Of a DNA stretch of 64,000 nt, positions 36,892 through 49,800 are shown piece by piece (positions within the stretch are counted from its first letter, which is position 1; the number at the start of each line of letters is the position of its first letter). The DNA comes from Paramecium pentaurelia. Taxonomy: Eukaryota > Ciliophora > Oligohymenophorea > Peniculida > Parameciidae. The DNA lies in contig CAJJDO010000098.1 in NCBI GenBank assembly GCA_905183005.1, positions 1 to 64,000 on the forward strand, read 5' to 3'. The notes beneath the pieces were generated by a model. It was given only the letters and a program-made list of their open reading frames with translations, did not search any database and was not told the origin of the DNA. Made by a program: the position numbers and the translations under genes.

Positions 36892-38187
36892 AGATAATAA
36901 ATCAGAATGAGACAACCATATTAATTATTATTGAGAATAGTATTTTTATCAACTCAATTATATACTATATCACATTTTTTAGATCATTTAAAATTCTCAA
37001 AATATATAATTTGAATAATCATTACCGATAAATAGAGTGTTCAATTATTTTATATAATTCTTATTCTCTAATCTAATGAAAGAAGTAACAAACTCATTTT
37101 TATCAATATAATTTTGAGTGGCTAAAATTTAATTAGAAATGTGATGATTATAAATAAAACAAGGCGATTAAATTAATTGAATTGTGAGTTTGAAATGCTG
37201 AAAAAGCAAATCCACTCTGAAATAGAAGCTATTACAATTAAATAAACTTCCAAAAATATATATAATTCAATAAATAGAAGCATTATAGATACTCTTAAAT
37301 TGTTTATATCTATCAAAATTTTAGATTTTTATATAAAGTAATGACTGTAAATTAAGAAAAAATGAGAATTTAAATATCAAGTTCTTTCACCAATTAAATA
37401 AATTATTTTAAAATAAAGAAATAAATGAATAACGAAATGAGAAAGGAGTAAACATTAAATTAGTCTTATAAGAGAATTGACAGAAAATATAGATCTATTA
37501 TTTTTATTAAAATTAAAGACAAATTCATTCCTTTGACTAAAATATTTAGAAATATCTAAAAATAGAATAATCTAAATAAATGAATAGAAATAATTTTTCA
37601 ATAAATATATCAAATACCTACAAATTAACATTTTAGCACCTATTTTTTTAATCTAAAATAAAAAAAATTTTTAAAATAATTAAGGATATAAAAATAAATT
37701 GATATATTTTATTAGTTATGTTTTGCTATAACAGCCAATCAATAATATTAATTGCTAACTTAAATTACCGAATGATTCATATTTGACAATAATTTATTAA
37801 TCTATATGTATAATATTGGATGAATTTAGACTTAAAATCATTATCTATAATCTAAAGAGTTTCTTTTTATAATTCATGATCAGAAATTAAAAAATTAAAA
37901 AATCCTTTTGACATACTTATTTCGAGATTAGACATCCTTTTCTTTTCTTCAATAATTACAAGTTTCTACAAATATTAAAATAGATTTTCAAATAATTACT
38001 TATCTAAAATCTAATATCAATAAGTAAATTAGAAAGTTATTTCTTAATTCTATTTGCTAAAGTTGCTTTAGAAATGTGGAAATAATAGCTCTCAATTATA
38101 AATATAATACAGTTAGAATAAGGATAAAAAATAATTATATTATTAATTTATATTTAGTAAACTCTTATTTACGAAAATAATCAATTT
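36892..38187. other. Gene-poor spacer
   Basis: 1.3 kb of very AT-rich DNA. A forward frame of about 110 codons (37011-37343) lacks motifs and is within chance expectation when only TGA stops. Nothing else stands out. Confidence 0.45.
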
Positions 38188-39055
38188 TCATTGGTTCAAA
38201 GAATGTTATCTACTGTGATTGTTATAAATATTTTTCATTCCTAAAATTGATTTATTCCATACGGTTTCTTAATTTTTTATTTTTTAGTATTATTTCCAAG
38301 GATCTTCAAGTTTCGAATTCGAAAAGAATGTCTTTCCTTAGTTATTTTATGTGTTGATATTAGTAGGACTACAACTTTTTTCTAAAAAGCTTGATTTAGT
38401 TTTGGGAACTGTAATAGTAGTTAATTAAAGATTTCTAATATTAGTTTTGGTAACCTAAGAATTAAGATTACTATAAATATTGAAGTTTGAAATGCTCTAT
38501 CGACCTTTTGGAATCTAATTCTATTTTTCAACACTTGAATTCAAACTTAAAAATTTGCTTTCACTTTTATTTAGACTAGAATTTGGACGTGTCTTGCTTT
38601 ATTTAATTTTCTCTTCATATTATTTTAATTGTTCCAAAAATCCATCATTTGGATCAACTTAAGGTCTCTAACATTTCAATTTATTTAATGCTTCCTTTAA
38701 TGAATAACCTTAATATTTTAGTAGGTAGGCAATAATCAATGAACTTGATCTTGAGATGCCAGCATAACAATGAACTAATATATTAGTGTGTTTAAGATTG
38801 TCTTATATAAAATTAGAGGCCTAATCAAAATATCTTATTAATTAAACTTTTTCGCAATCCTCTGCTGCGATCCACTAAAATAATAATGAATATAATTACT
38901 AGATGAATAACTGACTTTTCTAATTTGATATCACTAGTGTCAATGACAGATAATACAGCACCAACATCATGTTTTCTAAGATATGAAGGGTCATTTGCAG
39001 CATTGATATTTCCTAAATACAATTTATGTCCATCAAGTTCAAAGACACAATTCAT
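38188..39055 (-). CDS. Dual-specificity protein phosphatase
   Basis: 280 residues with one 25-nt intron (38875-38899). The catalytic domain fills residues 1-140: LYLGNINAANDP, the WIAAEDCEKVQLIRYFDQA region carrying the general-acid Asp, and the P-loop HCYAGISRSSSL (HCx5R). A Ser/Asn/Lys-rich tail of about 130 residues follows, without a domain. It removes phosphate from Tyr and Ser/Thr of target proteins, MAP kinases being typical; its actual substrate is unknown. Confidence 0.92.
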
Positions 39056-39265
39056 TGGACAATCTTATATTGATAAATGTTAAAATACATGAAGCAGATT
39101 GTTGTGTCTTGAAACTAATTTGTGTACAAGTTAAACCCATATCTAACCACTTTGACATCGTTAAATTAACAAACAAATAATTATATCTTAAATACAATTA
39201 TCTAGAAAATATATAAGTCAAATCTCATATAAATTGTCAATATATATAATATTATTCTTCATCTT

Positions 39266-39837
39266 TCAATCAGAGAGTAGATTTTTAAATTCTTAATATG
39301 ATATCTAACCTGACTTGTCACGATCCATTTCATTTATCAATCTCTAAGTAGATATTTATGCATCTTTACTTCAATATCAATTGTCATCTTAAAATCAGAT
39401 TTTATTATCTAAATTATTATTATTATTATCCTTACTTATATTAATTTTGTTGCATCCACAGTTCCACTTTTATCTGCATTACCTCCCATAGCAACAAAAG
39501 CATCCACTAATATAATATAATTCTTAACTTACATGTATCATCTTCTTCATTATCTTCTTCAATAATCTTATAGATAGCTATTGCTCTCTTGAAATCCTCA
39601 AAGTCTCAATCATACTTTTTAATTTTTACCTATAAATCCTTTATTCTTCACATCAACTTAAATAATCATTTATTATAACTCCTCTTTACTTGGCTTATGT
39701 CCAAATTCTTCAAGTATTTTTTATAATTCTTCAACTTCCAATGTACCATAACCCATTTTATCGTATGCTTCAAAGGCATCCTTGGCTGCTTTGATCTCTT
39801 CTGATGTTAAGATTTAATCTGGATTAATCTGATTCAT
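39266..39837 (-). CDS. Four-EF-hand calmodulin/centrin-like protein
   Basis: 155 residues, four introns (39605-39629, 39507-39532, 39409-39435, 39344-39369). Hands in order: DKMGYGTLEVEE, DVKNKGFIDFED, NADKSGTVDATK and DRDKSGQISYQE. Hand 4 is canonical, hand 3 keeps most ligands, and hands 1 and 2 have lost several, so only some probably bind calcium. The opening LTSEEIKAAKDAFEAYD is centrin-like. The 5' 127 bp recur at 40728-40854 because of the assembly duplication. Confidence 0.88.
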
Positions 39838-40726
39838 TTTATATAATTATTAATATAAATAGGTTTATATAAACATTTCATAGATAATAACCTATTGGAC
39901 TTTAATGATTATTATATAATATTAATCAAATAGGAACAACCATGGTATTCCAAAGTCCACAAGTATTTTTACCTCTTTCAAGATAAATGTAACCTGAAGA
40001 ACCCCATGTATTAGCCCATGAATTCTTTACAATTGTTGCAGTTGGAGTAAAACCAACAGCTAAAACTGCATGATTTAAATTATCTCCACATTCATCATAA
40101 TTAAAAACTTCTCTATCAGCAGGCTTATAATTTTTCCATGTTCCTGCATCAACACCAATAGAAACTGGTTAAACTTATAATGCTTGATACAATGCCCATT
40201 CTGATATTTCTAATACTTTTGATCCTTTAACTTTATATGCTCCACCTTTTACTAAACATTCAGCACCTTATACTCCTTACTATAATGATATAAATTATAA
40301 ATTACATATGGATATCCTTCTTCTGTTGTCAAACCATTTCTCTTTACAAAATTTAATGCTCTTTATGGCATACCACCATTACAACCAAAGTTTAAATCAA
40401 CTGTAGTTGAACAATCTATCAATTATTATTCAGATAAAGATGGTAATTCACCTGTAGTAACTTTGAAAAATCCTTCTAAAACACCTGTTGTACTAAATGT
40501 CCAACATGATCCACATTTAAGTTAATTTTTGACTGGTGTAACTGCTCCAGATTATCTCCAATCAATTTCTTTAGGATCAGCTGTTATATGTGAAAATGAT
40601 TCTCTTGGTTCATTTGCATAATCTTATGGGGAATATTTTAATGTCAAATATTGTTCTCTAAATTCTTCATCAGTTATATCAGCAAATTAGGTTTCACCAT
40701 ATACTTATCTACCCAATTTAGCATTT
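39711..40726. repeat. Left copy of 1,016-bp direct repeat at an N
   Basis: Recurs at 40728-41743 with offset 1,017 across the N at 40727. It contains the 5' end of the EF-hand gene and most of the cathepsin gene. No difference was noticed on inspection. Confidence 0.9.
39926..40726 (-). CDS. Cathepsin L-like protease, truncated duplicate
   Basis: Same sequence as the 3' part of the complete gene at 40943-41937, including the catalytic Cys, His and Asn motifs and the 26-nt intron (40280-40305). The N-terminal part is cut off by the N at 40727. It is probably the same gene counted twice by the assembly rather than an extra gene. Confidence 0.85.
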
Positions 40727-40727
40727 N

Positions 40728-40854
40728 CAAGTATTTTTTATAATTCTTCAACTTCCAATGTACCATAACCCATTTTATCGTATGCTTCAAAGGCATCCTT
40801 GGCTGCTTTGATCTCTTCTGATGTTAAGATTTAATCTGGATTAATCTGATTCAT
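40728..40854 (-). pseudogene. Duplicate of the EF-hand gene 5' end
   Basis: Codes for the first 42 or so residues (MNQINPDQILTSEEIKAAKD...) of the EF-hand protein and ends at the N. It is a by-product of the 1,016-bp duplication, not an independent gene. Confidence 0.85.
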
Positions 40855-40942
40855 TTTATATAATTATTAATATAAATAGGTTTATATAAACATTTCATAG
40901 ATAATAACCTATTGGACTTTAATGATTATTATATAATATTAA

Positions 40943-41937
40943 TCAAATAGGAACAACCATGGTATTCCAAAGTCCACAAGTATTTTTACCTCTTTCAAGA
41001 TAAATGTAACCTGAAGAACCCCATGTATTAGCCCATGAATTCTTTACAATTGTTGCAGTTGGAGTAAAACCAACAGCTAAAACTGCATGATTTAAATTAT
41101 CTCCACATTCATCATAATTAAAAACTTCTCTATCAGCAGGCTTATAATTTTTCCATGTTCCTGCATCAACACCAATAGAAACTGGTTAAACTTATAATGC
41201 TTGATACAATGCCCATTCTGATATTTCTAATACTTTTGATCCTTTAACTTTATATGCTCCACCTTTTACTAAACATTCAGCACCTTATACTCCTTACTAT
41301 AATGATATAAATTATAAATTACATATGGATATCCTTCTTCTGTTGTCAAACCATTTCTCTTTACAAAATTTAATGCTCTTTATGGCATACCACCATTACA
41401 ACCAAAGTTTAAATCAACTGTAGTTGAACAATCTATCAATTATTATTCAGATAAAGATGGTAATTCACCTGTAGTAACTTTGAAAAATCCTTCTAAAACA
41501 CCTGTTGTACTAAATGTCCAACATGATCCACATTTAAGTTAATTTTTGACTGGTGTAACTGCTCCAGATTATCTCCAATCAATTTCTTTAGGATCAGCTG
41601 TTATATGTGAAAATGATTCTCTTGGTTCATTTGCATAATCTTATGGGGAATATTTTAATGTCAAATATTGTTCTCTAAATTCTTCATCAGTTATATCAGC
41701 AAATTAGGTTTCACCATATACTTATCTACCCAATTTAGCATTTTAAAGAGCAATTTATTCTAAAGTTTACAGATAAACTTAAAATCTATATTAATCTTCT
41801 GCAGCAGTGTATTATTTATTGTAAGTCATTTTATAATCATTATACTTCTACTTTAAATCAACAGAAGGAGAATAATTCAAATTGTAAAGAGTGCCTATCA
41901 GGAAAGCAATACCTAATGTCAGAAAAGCTTTTTCCAT
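40943..41937 (-). CDS. Cathepsin L-like cysteine protease (papain family)
   Basis: A 322-residue preproenzyme with one intron (41297-41322). A hydrophobic signal peptide (MEKAFLTLGIAFLIGTLYN) leads into an I29-type inhibitory prodomain. The mature domain carries catalytic Cys in KCGSCWTFSTTG, the LSEQQLIDC block, GCNGGMPQRAL, catalytic His in NHAVLAVGF and Asn in KNSWANTWG. Such enzymes act in lysosomes/food vacuoles or are secreted. A diverged partial paralog lies at 42652-43134. Confidence 0.95.
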
Positions 41938-41974
41938 AAGAAATATAAATTAATTATCAACAATAGATCATATA

Positions 41975-42650
41975 TCACTAAATAGAGTTGATGATGACAT
42001 CATCGTCAAAAAATAACTCATTTCTCTTCTGATTTTATGAAAATCTATCTTCTTCTAATTCAGATAAACTATAGCAACCAACTTCATAATTTTAATATTA
42101 TAAAGCACTCTAAGTCATTTCTGTTGATTTTTCAACCTAAATTTAAGTTTGATCTCTAAAAACATTTGTACCTTTCCAAGTTTAATATTTTTAGAGAATA
42201 TTTTTAGAAGTAGGTTGAAGCTTTTCTTATATTAATTGGATAATACTCATTGATAATCTATAAAGATTAACCCATGATCCTAAACAGTTTTAAGGATTCC
42301 ATCTTTCCTCTTTACAAGGCCATATTTAAGAATCTGGTTCATATTTAAAAATTCTTTTATAAAATATAAGTGTTTGTGAATAGAAATCTTAAACTACAGT
42401 TTAATTTCCTAAATTAGCAGGATTATGATAAATAAATCTTTCATAGATTGCATAGCAAAACTAGCGATATTATTTTGTCATACATTAATGAGTGTGCCAA
42501 ACTTAATCAACCTCTTCACTAGGAACTAATACAGTTTGAGAGTATTTCAACATTGTCATAAAATGGCAATATTCATAAATATATTGTTTAGCTAATTATT
42601 GACTTAAACAATATTTATGCATTATTATCAATTCTAAATCACGAGGCATC
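41975..42650 (-). CDS. WHTHQ-domain (GRDP/DUF1399-like) protein, 3' part
   Basis: The C-terminal 225 residues of a paralog of the gene at 43172-44494, cut at its 5' side by the N at 42651. It contains VPSEEVDQVWHTHQCMTKQY and the ending EVGCYSLSELEEDRFSQ. It differs from its paralog at scattered sites, so it is a genuine second gene and not an assembly echo. Confidence 0.8.
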
Positions 42651-42651
42651 N

Positions 42652-43134
42652 TGATGGTAATTCACCTGTAGTAACTTTGAAAAATCCTTCTAAAACACCT
42701 GTTGTACTAAATGTCCAACATGATCCACATTTAAGTTAATTCTTGACTGGTGTAACTGCTCCAGATTATCTCCAATCAATTTCTTTAGGATCAGCTGTTA
42801 TATGTGAGAATGATTCTCTTGGTTCATTTGCATAATCTTCTGGGGAATATTTTAATGTCAAATATTGTTCTCTGAATTCTTCATCAGTTATATCAGCAAA
42901 TTATGTTTCACCATATACTTATCTACCCAATTTAGCATTCTAAAGAGCAATTTATTCTAAGGTCTACATATAAACTTAAAATCTATATTAATCTTCTGCA
43001 GCAGTATATTATTTATTGAAGATCAATTTATATTCATTATACTTCTGTTTCAAATCTACAGAAGGAGAATTATTCAAATTGTAAAGAGTGCTTAGTAGCA
43101 AAACAAGGCCTATTGTTAGAAAAGCTTTTTCCAT
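42652..43134 (-). CDS. Cathepsin L-like protease paralog, 5' part
   Basis: 161 codons from the signal peptide (MEKAFLTIGLVLLLSTLYN) through KCGSCWTFSTTG to GELPS, where the N at 42651 cuts it. Scattered substitutions relative to 40943-41937 show a real tandem paralog. Its 3' half is missing from the assembly. Confidence 0.88.
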
Positions 43135-43171
43135 TAGAAATATAAATTAATTATAAACAATAGATCATATA

Positions 43172-44494
43172 TCACTAAATAGAGTTCATGATGACATCAT
43201 CGTTAAAAAACAAATCATTTCTCTTTTGATTTGATGAAAATCTATCATCTTCTAATTCAGATAAACTATAACAACCAACTTCATAATTTAAATTTTACAA
43301 AGCACTTTGTGTCATTTCTATTGATTTTTCAACATGAATTTAAGTTTAATCTCTAAAAACATTTGTTCCCTTCCAAGTTTAATATTTTTAGAGAATATTC
43401 TTAGAATTTGGTTACAACTTATCTTAAATTAATTGGATAATACTCATTGATAATCTGTAAAGATTAACCCATGATCCTAAACAATTTTAAGGATTCCATC
43501 TATCTTCTTTACAAGGCCAAATTTAAGAATCAGGTTCATATTAAAAAATTCTTTTGTAAAATATAAGTGTTTGTGAATAGAAATCTTAAACTACAATTTA
43601 ATTTCCTAATTTAGTAGGATTATGATAAATAAATCTTTCATAGATTGCATAGCAAAACTAGCGATATTATTTTGTCATACATTAATGAGTGTGCCAAACT
43701 TAATCTACTTCTTCACTAGGAACCAAAATAGCTTGAGAGTATTTTAAGATTGTCATAAAATGGCAATATTCATAAATATATTGTTTAGCTAATTGTTGAC
43801 TTAAACAATATTTATGCATTATTATCAATTCTAATTCATTAGGTATTAATTGCTGTATCTTCTTGAATACAATTTCAATATTCTTATCTTATATTTACTT
43901 TATTTAAAACTTATTTGTTTCTTTTTTACATAATGACAATTTCATCTACATCATTAAATTCAATATCAATTCAAATGATAAAGTTTCTTCATTTACTATA
44001 AAATTGTGGATATCCATCATTACTTATTCTAATTCATGTGAATTTATCCAAATTATAAATTCAGATTCTATTTAATACATTTTATCATCATATTCAGGTA
44101 ACATCTTTTTAAGAATATTCTAATGTATATTTTGTTAATTGTAATCTCTATCAATAATACATCCTACAAGCATTTTACAAATTGCAATATAATTTTATGA
44201 ATATAAAATTGATGATTGCCAAACTTAATCTAATAATGGTGGTGCTGATATTCTTGAAGTTATTCCCTTATCTTGTACTTAAATTTTCTCTTCCTTTATT
44301 AAAAATGCATTCTCAAGTAAAAATTTTTTCAAACATATTTACAATTAGTATACTGTTTTTGTGTCTAGCATTAGTTCTCTTATAACTCTTTATTCAAGTG
44401 GAAATTCTTATTTAGGATCATTAAAATTAAAATTTTTAATTTCACTAAGCATTTCTGCACGATAAGAATCACTTTTACAACACTTACTTCCCAT
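43172..44494 (-). CDS. WHTHQ-domain (GRDP/DUF1399-like) protein, complete
   Basis: An intronless 440-residue protein starting MGSKCCKSDSYRAEML; the MGxxCC start suggests N-myristoylation plus palmitoylation. Two copies of a family-type motif are visible: ISAPPLLDQVW near residue 90 and the better conserved LVPSEEVDQVWHTHQ near residue 260, the signature of glycine-rich-domain-protein-like/DUF1399 proteins, whose biochemical role is unclear. It sits just upstream of a cathepsin paralog, and the same pair is repeated at 41975-40943. Confidence 0.7.
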
Positions 44495-45046
44495 ATTTAT
44501 TGTTATTATAATATTTCATTTGATTTTCTTTCATCTTGAATATTTTATCGAAGAACCCGTTCTGTCATATATCACATATTTGTAAATTCATAATAAATCT
44601 ATTGTAATTCAGTCTCCTAATATAATATTATTATATACAATCCCTTAATTATTTTTAATTTTTGATTAAAAATTAACCTTTATGATTTGTATATTTGGAA
44701 TAATGTAAAGATAAAAATTAATTATTGTTATTGATCTTTATATAAATATATTTGATTAAAATTCATTCTACAATTTGAATTATATTATTTTATTTTTTTC
44801 TGAAAAGTCTATTATAATGAAATTTTATAAAGTATAAACTCAATAAATAAAATTTCCAATTATTTTTATATATATAATTGAAATAACAATTTATAGAATT
44901 GAGTAAATTCATAATATAAAATACTAAAAAGATATTGATTTAAATTAATATATGATGAATTGTTATTATTATTTATGATTATGGATTTTATTTATAATTA
45001 TTTATTTTAGATTATATTAAAATCTTTAATTTTCATTTTTCAAATA
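44495..45046. other. Intergenic, promoters of divergent genes
   Basis: 552 nt of very AT-rich spacer between a minus-strand and a plus-strand gene start. No gene or specific element is recognised. Confidence 0.5.
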
Positions 45047-45545
45047 ATGGCTGAATAAACATAAGATAAATAATTCAAAGGTGTTAAAAAGTTCACCTAC
45101 AGAGGCTTATAACTTGAAGAGCTTGTTAAATTACCCATGGATAAATTGGTTGAATAATTCAGAGCAAGACAAAGAAGAAGAATTTCTAATTAAGGAGAGA
45201 AGGTGCATGCTTTCTAAAACTTAATGAAGAAAGTAGAGAATAAAAATTAATTTATTTAGATTCGTAAATCCAAGAAGGAGACATTACCAGGAGAGAAACC
45301 AAAACCAGTTAAGACTCATTAAAGAAATACAATAGTTGTTCCAGAAATGGTTGGATCAATCGTAGGTGTATATAATGGTAGATAATTCAGCAATGTAGAA
45401 ATTAAGTTTGACATGATTGGCAGGTAATATAGAAATGCAAAAACATAAAATTAGATATTTGGGTGAATTTTCATTGACATATAAACCAACAAGACACGGA
45501 AAGCCAGGTGTTGGTGCCACAAAGGGATCTTAACATACAGATTGA
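45047..45545 (+). CDS. RPS15: 40S ribosomal protein S15 (uS19)
   Basis: 155 residues after one 31-nt intron (45424-45454). Diagnostic blocks: KFTYRGLQLEELVKLP, RARQRRRISNQG, KTHQRNTIVVPEMVGSIVGVYNG, IGRYLGEFSLTYKPTRHGKPGVGATKGS. It is a core protein of the small-subunit head, near the decoding site. Length and conservation are normal, with TAA/TAG read as Gln at several positions, supporting the ciliate code. Confidence 0.97.
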
Positions 45546-45610
45546 TATTATATAATATAAGTACAATATATAAATTGCATTTAATAAATGTAAATGTATA
45601 TAACTAGTTT

Positions 45611-46802
45611 TCATCTCTATTTCTCATCAATTTAATATAATTTCTAAATTTTAGGACTTTGGATAGGAGAATTAACTTTGATTTTAGTTGCTGTCTTTTA
45701 TTTCAAAGCAGATATTGGAGTGGATTCTCTAAATGATTTCTTTCTACTAGTATCTAATTATTAATTATAAGAATTATTAATAGAAGGTTATTCAATTTTC
45801 TTTCCTCTTTCTCTTAAGATATTCTAAAATTCTTTAAAAGAATTCTCTTCAATCTAAAATGGAGCAATTGCTTTCTTTAATTCACATTTATTTGCAAATT
45901 CACTTAGATAAGGATGTTTTAAAATATCAATTAAAGTGATTCTTTCATGAGGTACAAAAACAAGCATTCTCTTTAATAAATCAATTGCAGTAGAATCATC
46001 ACTAATACTTGTAAATGCTTTTTTTCTATCTGGTTAAATGCCTTATAAGACATAAGGTGCTAATTCACTTAAATTAGTATCATTAGGTTTTCCAATAAGT
46101 TCAACTATTTTTTCAATTTGATTAAATGTTGAATTGCCTACAAATAATGGATGATGACACAACATCTCTCCAAATATACAACCTAATGACCATATATCAG
46201 CAGATGTGTTAACTTTCCCTTATAATAAGATCTCTGGTGGAAGATAATGTAGACATGTATATTTTGGATCTTTAACTGGTAATAATTAAGAGAATCCAAA
46301 ACCTATTAATTTAATCTGACATTCAGAATCAACTAATATTTTAGATGGTGTTAAACTTAGATGAACTAATCCTCCAGAATGTATAAAATAAAGAGCAGTT
46401 ACAATATTGCATAATATTATTTGAATGTGTTTCTATAAGAATATAATAATAATATACTGGTTAGAGTATCTTGACTTTAATTAATGAAATCAAATCCATA
46501 TCTACAAAGTCATAAATAGTATATTGATCATTTCCTTTATTTATGACTTATAACACTTTCATAATATTTGGATGTTTTGAAATTTCTTAAAGTATGACTG
46601 TTTCTCTCATTGATTTTAAAAGATGTAAAGGATTAGCTGAATAATCAATCTTTTTAATAGCAACTAACAATATTTTAATGAATTCAAATACACTATTAGT
46701 TTTTCTATCTATAGCTTTCCAAATGACACCTCCAGAAACCTTTCTAATTTTTTGTATTATTTCAAATCTTTAAAGTAATTTCTAATCGATGTCTTCAGCC
46801 AT
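45611..46802 (-). CDS. CMGC-type pseudokinase
   Basis: 388 residues with intron 46433-46457. The N-lobe has the ATP-site lysine (VAIKKID) and alpha-C region. In the C-lobe the catalytic loop HRDLKPSN is replaced by HLSLTPSK and the DFG motif by GFG, while the APE-like PPEIL, DIWSLGCIFGEML, and HERITLIDILKHPYL remain. So the fold is kept but catalytic Asp and metal-binding Asp are lost. It groups by eye with MAPK-like kinases. A 30-nt in-frame GT...TAG segment just before VAIKK might be a further intron, giving TNIAIKK. Confidence 0.82.
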
Positions 46803-46845
46803 TCAATTAAAATTTGTTATAAAAAACAATAAAAAATTAATAAAT

Positions 46846-49800
46846 TCAATTTTATTTTTCCTATTATTCTTCAAGTTCAAGCTATTTCTTAATCATATTC
46901 TTAAGATCTGACATTTCATTATAAATAGCTTTAACATCTCCTCCTTCTCTTAATACCTATACTCTCTTCTTCCATAATCTAAATTTCTTTTGAATATAAA
47001 TAATGGCAACCATATCACCACTATTAAAACTTGTAGGAGTAAATTAATTCATAAAATCTTTACGTTATAAATCACCTAATTAAACTAATAACTTTTATTA
47101 TATTATCTTATCAGTTGGTTCAAGACTATTATAATAATACATAAAAATAATTACTTTGTTACTCCATATTTAAGAGTGACTGAAATCTTAGTTAATGATA
47201 ATATTACATCATGAAATTTGTAACATAACATATTAGATTCTTTAGATTCATAAATTGGAATATTTAAAACTTTTAAAAAGTTCTTCTTATTATTAACATC
47301 TAATAAATCATCTTAAGCTACTCCAAATATTATTGCTATTTCTGATGATAATTTCCAAAAATCTTTATAATTTATAAATCCTTTGCCTTCAGGATCATAA
47401 TTTCTCCATAATGAAAGCACATCATTTAATTAATATTTACTTACAGCTGATTCTTCACTTTTAACATGTTCTTCATAAGCTACTAATACAGATGCTATAA
47501 GAAGATTTAAAATCATTAATGAGAAAATTATGTGGAATGATATAAAATATAAATAAGCATATGGAGTACCACAACCATTAAATCCATATATTAAGTATTC
47601 TTCATATGTTGACATATAATTGCAAGCATAATTTGGTGATTATTCATGTAGAGTATCAATCATAATTGTCCACCAACTTTCTGAACTAGCTACTTTAATC
47701 AATGCAAACATTGCAGTTGAGAATTTACGAAAATGTTAATCCCATCCATTTAAACTTGTTTATGTACGAATAAATGCAAACATATCAATTCCCAAAGTTG
47801 TGTATATGAATAGAAATATAAACATTATAAACAACATCGATAAAGCATTTGGAATTACTGAAAATATAGATGAAAATAGTTTTTCCAAATTATTAAATCT
47901 TTTTACTATTCTATAATTTCTTTATAATTAATATGCCACAGATATAGCATTTGATATTCTTTTAAAATAGAAATTATAATCATCCTTATTTTTAATAAAT
48001 AGATTTGCAATTGCCCACCATATTGCTATTATATCAACAATATTAGATATATCTTTAAAATATAAATGTTTTTCTTTTGCAAAAAATCTACACAAGATTT
48101 CAAAAGCAAATATTGATACAAATATATCATTAACAATATCTAAACCATATTTATAATTTTCATCAGCTCTTTAAAAATGAATTGCCAAAATTATTGTATT
48201 ACTAAATATAATTATTAACCAAAATATCTTAAAATATTTTTATTTAACCATAAAAAATAAAAGTTTTCTTAATGAATTCTCTGGTTTCTTTGATTTCACC
48301 AATGGTTTCATTGTATAAATTTACATTTTTATCTAAAACCATTCTCTCTATGTTTCATCTAATAAATGTAAATTTTATGCTTTCATCTTAGCCTCTTAAT
48401 AAGCATTAACAATTAATCCAATAAACATATTTAATAAACATAAAAAACCTAAAAAAAAGAATATCTAAAAATAAACTGAAAATAATCTATTATTGCTTGA
48501 TATTGGTTATCTATTAATTCCTACTGAATTCCAAGCTTAAATTTAAAGTGGTATCCAATTCTCAGATGTTGCAACACAAAATAAAGTTAATATACTTGAA
48601 AATATAGTATCAAATGTCAATATCTAATTTATCCATGATCCACCATAATCAAAACAATCAGTTGATGTTTAAATAAATTCCTTAAACTTATTATCATCTA
48701 TATCACAATAATACATTGTTCCTTTCAATATTTTAAGTGCAAATACTCCATAGATTGACAATATTATTATGCAAAATATTGCTAATTAAATCATTTAAGT
48801 GAATGCATTTAATAATGATGCTTATGCATATGCTATATTCTTAGAAAATACAGCTCCTATCTAAATAAATTATAGAATTCTAAGAGAAGTAATGAATTTA
48901 CTTAATGGGTGTGTAATATCAAAGATCAAAGTTATTAAATCAACTATAGTGATAGCAAATGAAAATATATTATAGACTGATTATCTAAAGAAGGATTATT
49001 CAGTTTTGTATAATCCAAAAGCTATACAATTCAACAAGATTACCAATATGTAAAATACTGTTAAAAAGATATAGCCAATTTACAAAACATAAGAAAGATC
49101 AGATTTTGGATCTTCTAAAGGATTCAATAATGCAATTCTAATACAAGTTAAAAGAATTAATGTAAAATTAAATATTCTAAAATAAATATTAGTTACTAAA
49201 GTAGTTACTAATTATCTAAAATCTGATTCAGGAGCAAAAATAAATAGTGTTTTTTCAGAATTACTCTTTCTCATAGATTTTCGAATACTTTTATTTAAAT
49301 TTTTAGATTAAACTGGATGAGATGGATCATCTGGTGATTTCAAATTCTCATCTTAACTTGAATCATGATCCATATCTTCTTCATTTTAATGTTCATCTAT
49401 ATTATGATCTTATATATGATCATCTTCATAAATATTTTTATTATTTATATTTTTTTATACTTCTTTTTTTAATGGATCTATCATACTTTCTTTATTTGCT
49501 AAAAATGAAAATATGATATAATACAAAATATATTTGAAGGAGTCTAAACTTTTTGATCTAATAATTCATTATTAGTACTTTCTGGTAATCTTTATAATTT
49601 TATTCCATTTAAATTATGAAACATTGAAATTCTAGATGGACTTTTAGCTGATTATCTAGATTATGGATTATTCTATTATTGTAATTGAGCTTAAGAATGT
49701 ATTTTAGATCTTCTTCTTTTTTTAATTAATTAAATAATAAAATTTAATGCTTTTTTACCTTGTAATATAAAATTTATTGGTTTTATTTCTTATTCAATCT

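Noticed and set aside
37011..37343. Forward frame of about 110 codons
   Set aside because: With only TGA as stop and this base composition, frames of about 100 codons are expected by chance; it has no motif or good start.
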